From assembly GCF_036370855.1 (NCBI RefSeq), contig NC_088105.1, forward strand, positions 9,615,619-9,679,618: a DNA stretch of 64,000 nucleotides. Reading direction: 5' to 3'. This document shows, piece by piece, positions 36,851 through 47,560 of the stretch. The notes below the pieces were generated by a model. That model searched no databases, had not been told where the DNA came from, and was given only the letters and a program-made list of their open reading frames with translations. The stretch is from Dromaius novaehollandiae. Its lineage: Eukaryota > Chordata > Aves > Casuariiformes > Dromaiidae. How positions within the stretch are numbered: the first letter of the stretch is position 1; each line of letters opens with the position of its first letter. The position numbers and the translations under genes were made by a program.

Positions 36851-39800
36851 GTGAGCGGCAGCGCCCGGGCCGGCCCTTCGGCGGGGGTCCCGGGAGGGTG
36901 CTGCGCCGCGGGGCAGCTCGAGGGCGGAGGGGTTCGTGTCACGGGGCGCGGGTTGGAGCGCACCTAATCCCGGTGCACGACTGAGCTGGGCTGGCCGGGA
37001 TGGGTCCCCAGGCGGGTTTTGCCGATCTGGCTTTTGCTCTTTTGAATTTCTGGGCTCGCTGATTGGGCCCCCAGGCTGCAGGCTCCACCGGCCGCGTGAC
37101 GACCGTCCCTCGTCACACGCCGAGCGCTAACGACCTGCATCGGCGCTGGGTCAGAGGAGCGGGGAGGAGAAGCAGGGCTCGGCTGGGTGGCAGAGCCCTG
37201 CCTGTTCGAGCAGGAGGCGCCGGGGAGGGCAGAGTCTCTCGCTCAGCCCCGAGCAGGGCGGGTTGAGACGCAGAGCCCTGGCGTCGGACCCCAGCACGGC
37301 CCTGCTGGACGGTGCTGCGACAGCCCCCAGGCTCTCCAGGAGGAGACCTGCGATGATGGAGAGGCCGGAGGAGGCAGCGCAGACAGGTCCACTGGGACTG
37401 GGACCAGCAGCGGGGCCGAGCAGCCTGGGACACCTCACGGCTCGGCCGGTAACCGGCTGCAGCTGCTTGCTGCTGGTGGCGGAGTAGGAATGATGCAACA
37501 TTTTCCACCGTACTGTTTCTCCTCGCTCTTCCCGCTCGGCGTCCGTGCTCCCGCTCTGCGTGTGAACCAGCCACCCAGCTCCCACCCCAGCACCTCGGCC
37601 GAGCGTGGTCCACCACCGCCCGGGAGCGACGTGGCCGGCTGGCACGGCAGAGCACCCTGGTCCCACTGCCGCGAGGATGCTACACGTGCCGAGGCTGATG
37701 CCGGGGGAGCTTCCTGCAAGCAAAAAATGAGGCTTGAGCTGCAGCAGGGTCCACCGACCTCAGTGAAGGGCCTCCCACAACCCATTTCACCACTCCAGGC
37801 ACTAATAGAGGCCACCAACCCTGCTGCTAACGAGCAGCGGAAGCCATCTAATTGTCCCTAAAAGACCGGCCTGCTTCCTTTCCTCCCCACCTCCGCTGCA
37901 AAATCAGCCGGGAGGGGGTTTCTCACGCCGGAGCAGGTCCCCGGTGCTCACTGCCAGGGGAGCGGACGCCAGCGCTGGGCTCAGCATGGCCGTGGAGCCC
38001 GGCACCCCCGGGAGCCTGATGCTCCCGCGCCCTTCCCGACGCGCCGCTGCTCCTCTGCCGGGGCACCGCGGCCCCCAGGGGCTGCCGGTGACGCTGGTGG
38101 GACAGGAAGGAGCCCCCGGGGGACGCAGCCAGCTCGCTCGCGCGCACGCCTCCTCCGAAGCGGATCATCAGCCAGCAGCTTGTTTTGCCGGCAGGACGGG
38201 CAGAGGCAGGGCTGCAGGGCCGTTGCCGCAGGCGGCTGTGTGCTGCTCTGCAGAGCAGCGCTCGCCCGTCGCCACGCGTACGAGGCGGAAACCGGAGCAG
38301 GAGGATTAAGCCCCTTGGAGCAGCGGGCTCGGAGAGCAGGGAGAGGTGGCGCGGTGTCCCCGGGGGCTGGTGGCGCGGGGGCCTTGCTGGGAACCCTCAA
38401 TATCCAGGACCATTGCTTGTAGTTTGCAGTCGAGCATTTCCCGGCCAAAAAGTTTAGGAAGGGCTCAGCCCTCGGGGCGGAAAGCAGCCTGCCCCAGGCA
38501 CGCTGGGGACAGCACAGTGGGGCTGGAAGAGCCTGGAGGGTGGCGAGACAGGCGTGCAAATCCTTATCTCCACCTTGCATCGCCATCACCCCAGCGCATC
38601 CTCCCTTTCTGTCCCAGGTTTTTCAGCCTCCTGCCCTCCGGGAAGCCCCTTCCCCTCCCTCTGTGAGCACAGTTTCCTCCACTCCCTGCCGCCCAGCACC
38701 AGCCCCTTGCCCTGATATTAGACTTTCGGGGCCCGCAGGTCACCCTGGCAGGCAGCCCAGCACCCGGCAAGTCCCCAGGCTGCTCCCCCGGCTTGGCTTG
38801 GCTTTCCTTCATTTCCCTGCTCCTCCTCCTCCCCCGTCTTTCCCAATCAGCCCTAATTAAACTGTCTGAAAGCCGCAGCCTGATTTTAATTAGAGCAAAA
38901 TGGTGACGATTAGGCAGAAATTGGCCGATCATTGTTTACGGGGCCGTTGTTTGAGACGGCAGCGGGCTGGCGGGCTGCCTCCGCGCCGGGCAATGCCAGG
39001 CACCGCGGGGGGCTGGCGCCGGCGCGGCCACCGCCGGGGCTAAGGGGGACGTGCAGACGTGGACGCTGAACTCCTGTGCATCCTCCCCTCCCGCCGGGGG
39101 CCTCTGTGTCCAGGGCTCGCGGCCTGAGAGGATGGAAAATGTGCATAAAAAAATTAGCCCCCCGCTCGCCCGGGAGGGCACCCCTCATTGCAGCGGCTGC
39201 TTCTCAGCAGCCACGGCCCGGCTCATCCCAGTATCTCCAGCCTTGTACACGACGCTATCAATATTTAAATGCAATAAACACCCAGCAATTGGATTTTCAC
39301 CCAGATCCATAAGGATGTGATGTCCGAGAGGGGAATCAAAGATGGATTAGGCCCGTCCAGGCACACAGGCGCTCCTGCGCGATGGAGCTGTGCCTGGTGG
39401 TGATTAATGCCAAGCGGAGGTGACCGATTCGTCAATGCTGACGGACGTCTTCAATACTTATAGCTCATTATCACCATTGATGGCTTAGGGAGGGCCTCAG
39501 TTTTCATGTGGGCTCGATCTATAGCTGGCAGCATCAGCACATGCAAATCTGAGGCCAGAGAGAGCAGGGCGCCTGGGTCCTCCGGCTGCAGCCCTGGCCA
39601 TCTCCCAGTGATCCCGCACTGAGGAGCTGGAGTAGGGGCAGGTCCTTCAGCTCCAGCTCCACTAAGGAGGTAGGGAGGCTGGGATGGTCCCTTTGGAAGT
39701 TTCTCCAACTATTAATCCTCTGTAGTGCCACAGCTACTTGCCTGGCCCTGCCAAAGTCCAATTCACCCTCTCTGAGCTTCTCGTGTGTCCCTCAGACCTC

Positions 39801-42800
39801 CAAAGGTGGTCCTGGGGTTGTATCTGCCCTAGTGCACCCTGTCCAAGGAAAGCCTCGCCAGCACCAGCCCGTTACAGCACACTTTCTTCTCTCTTGCACC
39901 TCCCTTTGCCCGGCTTGCCCAGCTCCCGCGGCTCACGGCTGCTCTGCTTGGCTTCTTTCCACAGAGAGTTTGCGCGCTGGAAGGTGAATAACTTGGCCCT
40001 GGAGAGGAAAGATTTCTTCAGCTTGCCACTGCCCCTCGCCCCCGAATTCACCCGCAACATCCGCCTGCTGGGACGCAGGCCCAGCCTGCAGCAGATCACC
40101 GACAACCTCATCAAAAAGTATGGGACGCACTTCCTGCTCGCCGCCACGCTGGGAGGTGAGCGCTGCCCGCCGGGCCCCTCGACGAGGCCGCGGGGCTGCA
40201 AACGCCACTCGCTCCCTTTTCCAGCCACCTGCATGGCTTGGAAAGCAAACGATGTAGGTGTTTTTGGAGCAATAGGGCCGAGGGAGGGGAGGCAAGAAAC
40301 CCAGCTGTCCCTGAAACGCGTGGCGTGTCCCTGCAGGAGAGGAGTCCCTGACCATTTTTGTGGACAAACGCAAGCTGAGCCGGCGAGCAGAGCCCGTCGG
40401 TGCCGCAGGAGGGGCCGGGAACAGCTCCGCGGTCTCGCTGGAGACCCTGCACCAGCTGGCCGCCTCCTACTTCATCGACCGGGAGAGCACCCTGCGCCGG
40501 CTCCACCACATCCAGATCGCCACGGCGGCCATCAAGGTAGACGAGGAGCGCGAGGGAGAGGGCTGCGCGGGGAGACAGCGCCCCGGGCCTCGCCAGCAGC
40601 CGTTTAAAGCTGGTCGAGGTTGTAAAGCCGGGGCTCAGGTCTGAGCGCGGGTCTGCATGGCTGTGGGCAATGACCTCCGCTGCAGCCCCTCGCGCCGGGG
40701 TAGAGCAGACCCACCTCCCGCGGCTGCAAAGCCACCTCTCTGCCGAGCAAGCAGCCCCTGGGCAGTGGGAGCAGGCAGGGAGCAAGCCCCGGCAAGGTTA
40801 GCACATTTGCGTTATTTATGGGAAATTGGGCACGCTAATGAAGCCACATTTTTCAGCGGGCTGGAGGCAGGGCTGCTGGCTGTCAGCAGGCCAATTAGCA
40901 GGCAATTAGGTCTCTCCAAGCTGCCGCGGCATCCCCTCGCTTCGGGTGACGTGGCCAGCTCTGTCGGGAGCTGTTTGCAGTCCCTCCGTGCACATCAGTG
41001 TCCTTCCCCCCCGTCCCCCCAAGAAACGCTTTAGCCCTGCTGGCAGAATTGCACCCGTCCTGCGTCCGTCCGTCCCTCCGCGCCGCTCACGGCCTCTGGT
41101 CCTGCCTAGGTGACAGAAACGCGGACGGGGCCGCTCGGCTGCAGCAACTACGACAACCTGGACTCGGTCAGCTCCGTCCTGGTGCAGAGCCCCGAGAACA
41201 AAGTGCAGCTCCTCGGTAAGGGCCAGGCACGGCCGCGGAGGGCAGAGGGAGGGAAGGGGCCACAGCCGGAAAAGGCACATTATCCCAAAGCAAATAATTA
41301 AGGGGGCCTTTAGGAGACACAAAAATCCTGGGAAATGAAGGCCCTTTGGCATCACGGTCCGGCCCCACGTGGTGAAGCTGGAAAGCTGCTTTGGTGTCGT
41401 GCCCGCGTGGCCGAGCGCTGCGAGGGGCGGCAGGGACGGAGCCGCCGGCAGGGAGGCACACGCCGGACGCCCGCTCAAGCCTCACCGCCTGCGTTAGCCA
41501 ATCGCTAACCGCCGGCGAGAGTGGGGACTGCCACCTGCTCAGGCGGGAGGCAGGGACGCGCGGGGACAGCACTGCTCCGGGGACGCGGTTAAATGCCACC
41601 GTAGGCTGCCTGCAGGCGTGCAGGGGCCGTAAGGGAGGATGGGGCACGCTACAATTAGGCTGTTGCTTTTAATTTAAGGGCTGGGAGGAATCAAAGCTGG
41701 GCAGGAAGGGACTGCTGGTCCTCTGCCAAGAGGAGCCAAGATCAATAAAGAGCCCAGACAAGTGGCTCCACAGCAAATCGATATGAATATGGGATCGAGC
41801 CGGCGGTGAGACCCGGCACGGCGGCCGGAGGCAGCCGGGGCTGCGAGGCGCTGGCCTGTCGTCGCCCGGGGGCTGCGGGGGCCAGGCAAGGCGGGAGGCC
41901 GGGGTCGGCTCGGTGCACGCTGACCCCCTCGGGGATCCCTCTCGCCCCCAGGGCTGCAGACGGTGCTGCCCCGCTACCTGCGGGAGCGCTTCGTGGCGGC
42001 CGCCCTCAGCTACATCGCCTGCAGCTCCGAGGGCGAGCTGGTGTGCCGGAGCAACGACTGCTGCTGCCAATGCCGCCCGGCCTTCCCCCGCTGCAACTGC
42101 CCCGAGGCCGACATCCAGGCCATGGAGGGCAGCCTGGCCCAGCTCCAGCGCGCCTGGGAGAACCACCACGGCCAGTTCGAGGAGTCAGGTGAGGGCAGGG
42201 CGAGCCACCCGGGACCGGACCCGGAACCAGCACGGGGACCGCAGGGTGGGACAGGGGCTCCCACGGGCGGACAGCCCCCTGCTGAAGTCTCCATTGCCGT
42301 CCTTGTGTCTAAAGAGAAAAACGAAATCCTGCTTGTCAGGGAAAGGCAGCGGGTGCAGCAGGGGCCCCGGGGCAGGATCCAGGCCCTCTGTGTCAGGACC
42401 GGGTTTCAGTGATCATCTCAGCTCCCATGCAACTCCAAAGGGAGCCATCTGGGCAAGGTGCAGAGTGAAACCAAGAAGTACCACCTCTCTACGTTCATGC
42501 CCACGGACCTCCCAGTCTCTTGTAGATGGGTCTTACTGCAAAGACCTTAGCACCTAGGGGCATTTCCATTGAGTGGCAACCTCCAGGGACCGCAGGGCGC
42601 TCTGTGTGTGGGAACAGGGCATGCTCACCTCTTGGCTTGCCCAGCATCCAGCCTTGAGCACTGCAGGAGTCACTGCAAGCACTGCAGAGCGTGCTGTTAC
42701 TGCTCTAGCAAACCTTGAAGCTCCCAGGGACCAAACTGAGAGCTGGTGCAACACGGAAGGAGAGGGCCTTCCCCCGGGCCATGCAACGACCCTCTCCACC

Positions 42801-44684
42801 AATACCTTTTGGCTATACATTGACTAGAGGCCAAGTGTTGGGCATTCAGACTGAGGGGCAGAGCAGGGCCAGTTTTCACTTGGAGGAAGGTTGGATGGAG
42901 GCAGTTTCAGTGTTACCTTTGCTGCTTGCCTTCCCAGCCATATTAACTCAGTCCTTCTGCCCACAGAGGAGTTCCAGGCCCTTGTGAAGAGGCTCCCGGG
43001 GGACCGTTTCCTGAACAGGACAGCCATCTCCCACTACTGGGCCACGGACCTGGACGTCCAGCATCGCTACCAGCAGCTGGGCACCAGCTTGAAGCTGCTC
43101 TCCAGGAAAACCCACCGAATCATCCGGCGGCTCTTCAACCTCAGCAAACGCTGCCACAGGCAACCTCGCTTCAAACTGCCAAAGGAGAGGTCGGGTATCT
43201 CCTCACCAGCCACAAGCCAGCCCTGCTGGCTTGGCCCTGTCCCCCAGGCCAAATCCCTGAGGGGGGTTAAGACCCACTGCCCATCTCCCGGTGGGTGGGA
43301 CTAGAGGAGCACCCACCATGACGGAGGGAAGGCTGGTGGTGAGAAGTCAGTGGAGGCAACTTTGCCACACTGGGATGTGGCCCTGACAGATGGGGTTAAG
43401 GCCTGGAGGTGGAAAATCAGGCTCAGCGCAAAAGGGGGTCACCAGAAGTGCAGTGCGGTCCCGGAAAAACGCGCACAAGGTCCTCCCTTCCCAAAAAAAG
43501 TCAGTCGCTCACCCACAAAGGTCCCACGTAAGCATCCCTCCTCCCTTGCCTCCTTCTCCTCCCCTAGGTCTCTACCCTACTGGTGGAGCCGCGCTCAGTC
43601 GCTCCTGTACTGCAGTGAGACCACCGTGCCTGGGACTTTCCTGGAAGAAAGCCACAGCTGCACTTGCCCCTCTGACCAAGCCTCCTGCCAGGGGCCAATA
43701 CCATGTGCCTTGGGAGAAGGGCCAGCCTGCGCCAGCTGTGCCGAGGACAACAGCACCCGCTGCGGGGCCTGCAACCACGGCTACGTGCTCACCCAGGGCT
43801 TCTGCCGTCCCGAGGTCGCCGACTCCCTGGAGCACTACCTGGGTCTTGAGACAGACCTGCAGGACTTGGAGCTCAAGTACCTCCTCCAGAAACGGGACAG
43901 TCGCATCGAGGTGCACTCTATCTTCATCAGCAATGACATGCGCTTGGGGAGCTGGTTTGACCCCTCCTGGAGGAAGCGCATGCTCTTGACCCTGAAGAGC
44001 AACAAGTACAAGCCTGGGCTGGTCCACGTGATGTTGGCCCTCTCCCTGCAGATCTGCCTCACCAAGAACAGCACCCTGGAGCCTGTAATGGCCATCTATG
44101 TCAACCCCTTTGGGGGAAGCCACTCAGAGAGCTGGTTCATGCCCGTCAACGAGGGCAGCTTCCCAGACTGGGAAAGGACTAACGTAGATGCCTCTGCCCA
44201 GTGCCAAAACTGGACACTGACTTTAGGGAATAAGTGGAAGGCCTTCTTTGAAACGGTCCACGTCTACTTGAGAAGCCGCATCAAGTCTCTGGATGACAGC
44301 TCCAATGAGACAATCTACTATGAACCCTTGGAGATGGCAGATCCCTCCAAGAACCTGGGGTACATGAAAATCAACAGCTTGCAAGTCTTTGGCTACAGCC
44401 TGCCCTTTGAACCGGACGCTATTCGTGACCTGATCCTTCAGCTGGACTACCCCTACACACAGGGCTCCCAGGACTCAGCCATGCTACAGCTTTTGGAGAT
44501 CAGGGACCGGGTGAACAGGCTGTCACCCCCTGGCAAAACCCGCCTTGACCTCTTCACGTGCTTGCTCCGCCATAGGCTCAAGCTGGCCAACAACGAGGTG
44601 GCGAGGATCCAGTCCTCCTTGAGGGCCTTCAACGCCAAACTGCCACACACAGTAGAGCAGGAGACAGGCAAGCTCTGCAGCTAA
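36573..44684 (+). CDS. BRINP2: BRINP2 complete coding sequence (7 coding exons, 783 aa)
   Basis: BMP/retinoic-acid-inducible neural-specific protein 2 is a secretory-pathway neuronal protein linked to cell-cycle restraint and brain development. Joining 36573-36850, 39965-40155, 40337-40536, 41110-41215, 41952-42188, 42967-43189 and 43568-44684 gives 2352 nt: 783 codons plus TAA, the same length as human BRINP2. All junctions are GT-AG and in frame. The order is signal peptide (about 1-33), MACPF domain (about 85-280) with the signature YGTHF-x6-GG at 145-157, a Cys-rich EGF-like segment (about 443-491) and a long conserved C-terminal region. N-glycosylation sequons lie at N185, N354, N473, N579, N626 and N658. 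The residues match BRINP2 better than BRINP1 or BRINP3. It is transcribed divergently from ASTN1. An unusual feature is a poly-Ser tract at 47-54. Confidence 0.97.
38840..38950. promoter_or_regulatory. Candidate conserved non-coding element in BRINP2
   Basis: Contains CTAATTAAAC (38853-38862), TTTAATTAG (38884-38892) and an ATTGTTTAC forkhead-like word (38931-38939) within 90 bases. The flanks are GC-rich. Enhancer-like by motif density. Confidence 0.4.
39235..39500. promoter_or_regulatory. Candidate conserved non-coding element in BRINP2
   Basis: AT-rich block with ATCAATATTTAAATGCAATAA at 39257-39277, TGATTAATG (39400-39409), CGATTCGTCAATG and TGGCTTAG words. It lies less than 700 bases before coding exon 2. 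Unique, without repeat features, and inferred from composition. Confidence 0.4.
39965..40155 (+). CDS. BRINP2: BRINP2 coding exon 2 (residues 93-157)
   Basis: Begins with the last base of R93, then [15 protein letters not shown]. It carries the MACPF signature [13 protein letters not shown] at 145-157, the hallmark of perforin-like folds. 191 nt, phase 2 in and phase 1 out, with ttccacag acceptor and gtgagc donor. The following intron is only 181 bases. Confidence 0.97.
40337..40536 (+). CDS. BRINP2: BRINP2 coding exon 3 (residues 157-223)
   Basis: Encodes [14 protein letters not shown] and then a variable Gly/Ala-rich loop with sequon N185-S-S. It continues with [17 protein letters not shown] and [11 protein letters not shown], which are strongly conserved. 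Phase 1 in and phase 0 out, with ccctgcag acceptor and gtagac donor. Confidence 0.97.
41110..41215 (+). CDS. BRINP2: BRINP2 coding exon 4 (residues 224-259)
   Basis: A short 106-nt exon encoding [20 protein letters not shown] and [14 protein letters not shown], essentially invariant in vertebrate BRINP2. Acceptor tgcctag, donor gtaagg, phase 1 out. It is the end portion of the MACPF region. Confidence 0.97.
41952..42188 (+). CDS. BRINP2: BRINP2 coding exon 5 (residues 259-338)
   Basis: Encodes [20 protein letters not shown] and a Cys-rich stretch ([20 protein letters not shown] and onward to [12 protein letters not shown]). It shows more substitutions against mammals than its neighbours, including an extra Cys in NDCCCQC. 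237 nt with symmetric phase 1, so skipping it would keep the frame. Confidence 0.96.
42967..43189 (+). CDS. BRINP2: BRINP2 coding exon 6 (residues 338-412)
   Basis: Encodes [20 protein letters not shown] (sequon N354) through [20 protein letters not shown]. The acceptor is ccacag. The donor is a weak gtcggg at 43190, chosen because it alone joins in frame to exon 7 and matches the conserved junction KERS. Phase 2 out. Confidence 0.93.
43568..44684 (+). CDS. BRINP2: BRINP2 last coding exon (residues 412-783)
   Basis: A single 1117-nt exon holds nearly half the protein, as in other BRINP genes. It contains the EGF-like Cys cluster (443-491), then the most conserved part: [57 protein letters not shown], and the C terminus ending ETGKLCS. 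Sequons N473, N579, N626 and N658 are present. A strong pyrimidine-rich acceptor (tcctcccctag) precedes it. TAA at 44682-44684. Confidence 0.97.
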
Positions 44685-45690
44685 CAGCCAGGGCTGTGCA
44701 GATCTCAGAGCAAGGGGGCCAGGAAAAAGGACTCCAAAAAAAAAAAAATAAATAAAAAACCAACCCACCCTAAAAAAAATTAAAGCAAGGCCTTACCTTG
44801 GTGCCAACTGCGTGCTTCCATGATAGCCCCAGCGACTGGCCAAAGAGATGGCAGGGCTCGTGCCGACGGAGGAAGCTGGCAGGAGTACATGGGGTGGCTC
44901 GTGCAGCTCAGACTGGCTTCAAGCAGAGGGATGCTGCCAGTAAGCCCAGCCTGCGGCACTTTGGTTTTAATGCACCTCCCTGCTGTCGCACCAGGGAGGA
45001 CACTCAGCTCCTGCGGCTGATGCGGGGTTGGGGGGGAAGAGGTTCAGCAGGAGGCAGCCACAGGCAGGCAAGGACCAAACCCTGAGATGCCGTCAGCCTG
45101 GCGTGGGCCCCCCTGCCGAGGGCCCCCCTCGCACATCTCCATCGCACGGAGAAACCAGCGGTGTGTCCTCAGCAGCCTCACTTTTGTATTCTTTTTAAGA
45201 GAGGTTTCTACCACCGCCTTTGCTTTACATCCCCGCGCTCCTTCCTGCGGCTGTGCCCTTGCACACATGCCCGTGGCATGGGGCTGGGGACCTCCCTGGG
45301 GCCTCTTCACCCAGCCGCAGTGAGGGCGGGCATCTCGGTGAGCGTCCCTCATCCGCTGCACTGGACTCGCACCACGGTACGCCAAGCCAAGGCGGCGTCA
45401 CCACTCAAGGGGGCAAGGACCTGGCATCCACCCCAGGGACGTTGCTGTTACGGACGGAGGTGGACATCTCTGGGCTGCTTTTCCTTATGACAACAAAAAA
45501 AAAAAAAAAGAAAAGAGAGAAAAAGAAAAAAAAGTTTTATTTATGTATTTATTTGGTTGTTTTGTTTTGGAGGGCTTTTTTTTTTTTCTAACCTATTTAT
45601 TTGGGGAGGGTCATTTGTTGTCAGTGGCTCCAGCCAGGAGACATCTTAGTAAAATGTTATCTGTTTAATATATTTTTTAAAAAAATGCCT
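44685..45690 (+). other. BRINP2: BRINP2 3' untranslated region (end inferred)
   Basis: An A-rich run with two overlapping AATAAA hexamers (44747-44752 and 44751-44756) lies only about 60 bases after the stop. Further down, an A/T-rich block at 45490-45680 has several ATTTA pentamers (around 45539-45556 and 45595-45600), typical of AU-rich 3' UTRs. The gene may use a short and a long 3' end. The true cleavage sites are not visible. Confidence 0.45.
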
Positions 45691-47179
45691 CTTTGAGCAA
45701 AAGAGCAACCAAAAACAACCAGAAAAAAAGAAAAAAGGAACAGTTACTGTCATTTCTGGCCCTGGCTTTTCCGTTGCTGTGTTTGGGAAGGGACAGCGAG
45801 GAGGCCTTGGTGCACTCCTGAGCACAGCTCGGCACAGGCGGCGGGGAGGAGGCAGCCAGATGCTGCCACTCGCTCCTTCTCACCCTCGTGTTTGCTCCCG
45901 GTTCTGGTGCTGTTAACATTTGCCTGCAAATCCATGGGAGAGAGGAGAGCTAACGTCTTACTTCCAGCTCCTCCTTCCACGTGGCTCCTCCATCCCCACT
46001 GCAGGCGCACACTGAAAACAGAGAGATAAGACAACCCTTAGCTCCAGTACTGGTAGAGATGGTGAATAGCTGACCCTCACCCACCCTTTCTAGGCCATTT
46101 TTGATTTTATAGCCAGTTACGACATCCCCCATCAGCCATCTCTGTCAGACTGAAGATGTCTTAGCTCCCTGACTTGGTCTGCTCCATACTTTTGGTATCC
46201 TTGATGTCCTTCTCGGGGCCTTTTCTAGCAATAAGGAGACAAATAGTAGCCACCAAAGAAGCCCTTCCGCTGGGAACGTTGTGCCCCGGGTCATGCCGGC
46301 TACTGCTGTGCGATGTGGAGAATTCGGCCCTCTTCAGCTCGACCCGTAAGGCAGGTTGCACCTGCCCCGTGCGAGGCAGGCCTGCGCAGCCCCACCTCGG
46401 GAACGGCACCCGCAGTCAGGGCATTTGCAAGCCACAGCTTGCAGTTTAGAGCTCCGCTCAGCACCACACGTTGCCCTTATGGGCTCAAGTAACAAACGGC
46501 CTCAGCTGGGATGCGGGGCAGCCGATACTCCTGTGAACGGGGGCAGCGGGGATGTGGCCGGCTCTCAGCCTCTCTTGGCAGAGGAACAAGACCCGGTGGT
46601 GCAGTGAGGCAGCAGATGGGAGCAGAGGCAGGGTGGCATATGCCGCTCATTGGCCTGGGGGCCTCAGCCAAGGGGCCCTGCAGATACCAGAAGGACCATG
46701 AAGGAGTGAGAACCCAGCTCTGGCTGAGCCTGGGACTAACCAAGGGCACAGGAAGAGGGTGGCCAAAGCAAGGCCCTCTGCTTCCTTGCATGGAGGAAGG
46801 AGGGCTCCACACCACCTCCCTCCCCATGCGCCTGCAGTGGCTCCACACACAAACACCCCCCTCCAGGTGAAAAAGAGAAGGTGCCACTTGCTAACAGTGG
46901 TATCTGCTGGTTTTCATCTTACGACGCTCCGGAGATGCACGTGAAAGGCTCAGCGCAGTGGGGATATTCCCAAGCAACCCGGCTCAGCACCTCCGATCCC
47001 TGGAGGACACCCCCAGCCCTGGGCTGGTTGCACCTCTGGGCTCGGGACTGTCCTTGTGCTTCGCAGCAGGACCAGCGGCCACCGGACTCGGCGCACTGCC
47101 ACCAGCCAGGAGCCCCGTGCTGCTCCGGGACCGGGAAGGGGACCAGCCCCTTGCATGGCGGTGGGGCTAGGAGAGCCCC

Positions 47180-47560
47180 CGGGGCGCATTGAAGGGGCAC
47201 CCTAAGGTGCAGGGCACGGCCCCCGCCGCCTGCCCCCTCGCGCCAAAGCTCAGCGAGGCAGCGCGGCCGCGCTCCCCCTTCCCGGGAGGGCTCTGCCGGC
47301 GCGGGAGACGGGCCGTCAGCAAAGGCGGCCTGACAGCTGCCAGCTCCCCCGCGCCGCTGGGCCGGGCCCCCCTTCCCTCCCCGGCGCCGCGCTTGCTGCC
47401 TGACAGACATCGCGAGCAGCCGCGCGCCCCGGCTTCCCGGCCGCAGCCGCACGTACGAACACAAGCGGAGCTGCGGCCTCGCTCCTCTCGCTCGGCGCTG
47501 GCGCCCGGCCTCGTTTCTTGGCGCAGGAGACCTTTATCAGCAGAGGACGGGCTGGCGAGG
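47180..47560. other. CpG-rich patch, intergenic
   Basis: About 380 bases of high GC with frequent CpG, isolated from any recognised gene. It might be a distal promoter for a non-coding transcript. No clear TATA-like box and no splice-bounded exon. Confidence 0.4.

Larger units (their letters stand above)
36480..37300. other. CpG-rich block over BRINP2 first coding exon
   Basis: Dense CpG around the ATG exon and the start of the following intron. It could mark an additional start site close to the ATG. No TATA-like box is evident. Confidence 0.45.
36851..39964 (+). other. BRINP2: BRINP2 intron after coding exon 1 (3.1 kb)
   Basis: The intron is bounded by gtgagc and ttccacag. It contains two AT-rich islands at 38840-38950 and 39235-39500 that look like regulatory elements, and GC-rich unique sequence elsewhere. 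No additional exon is seen. Confidence 0.9.

Noticed and set aside
39738-40607. 289-codon frame reading through BRINP2 exon 2 and the next intron
   Set aside because: It includes intron sequence and is out of frame in exon 3. The spliced model explains the conserved residues fully.
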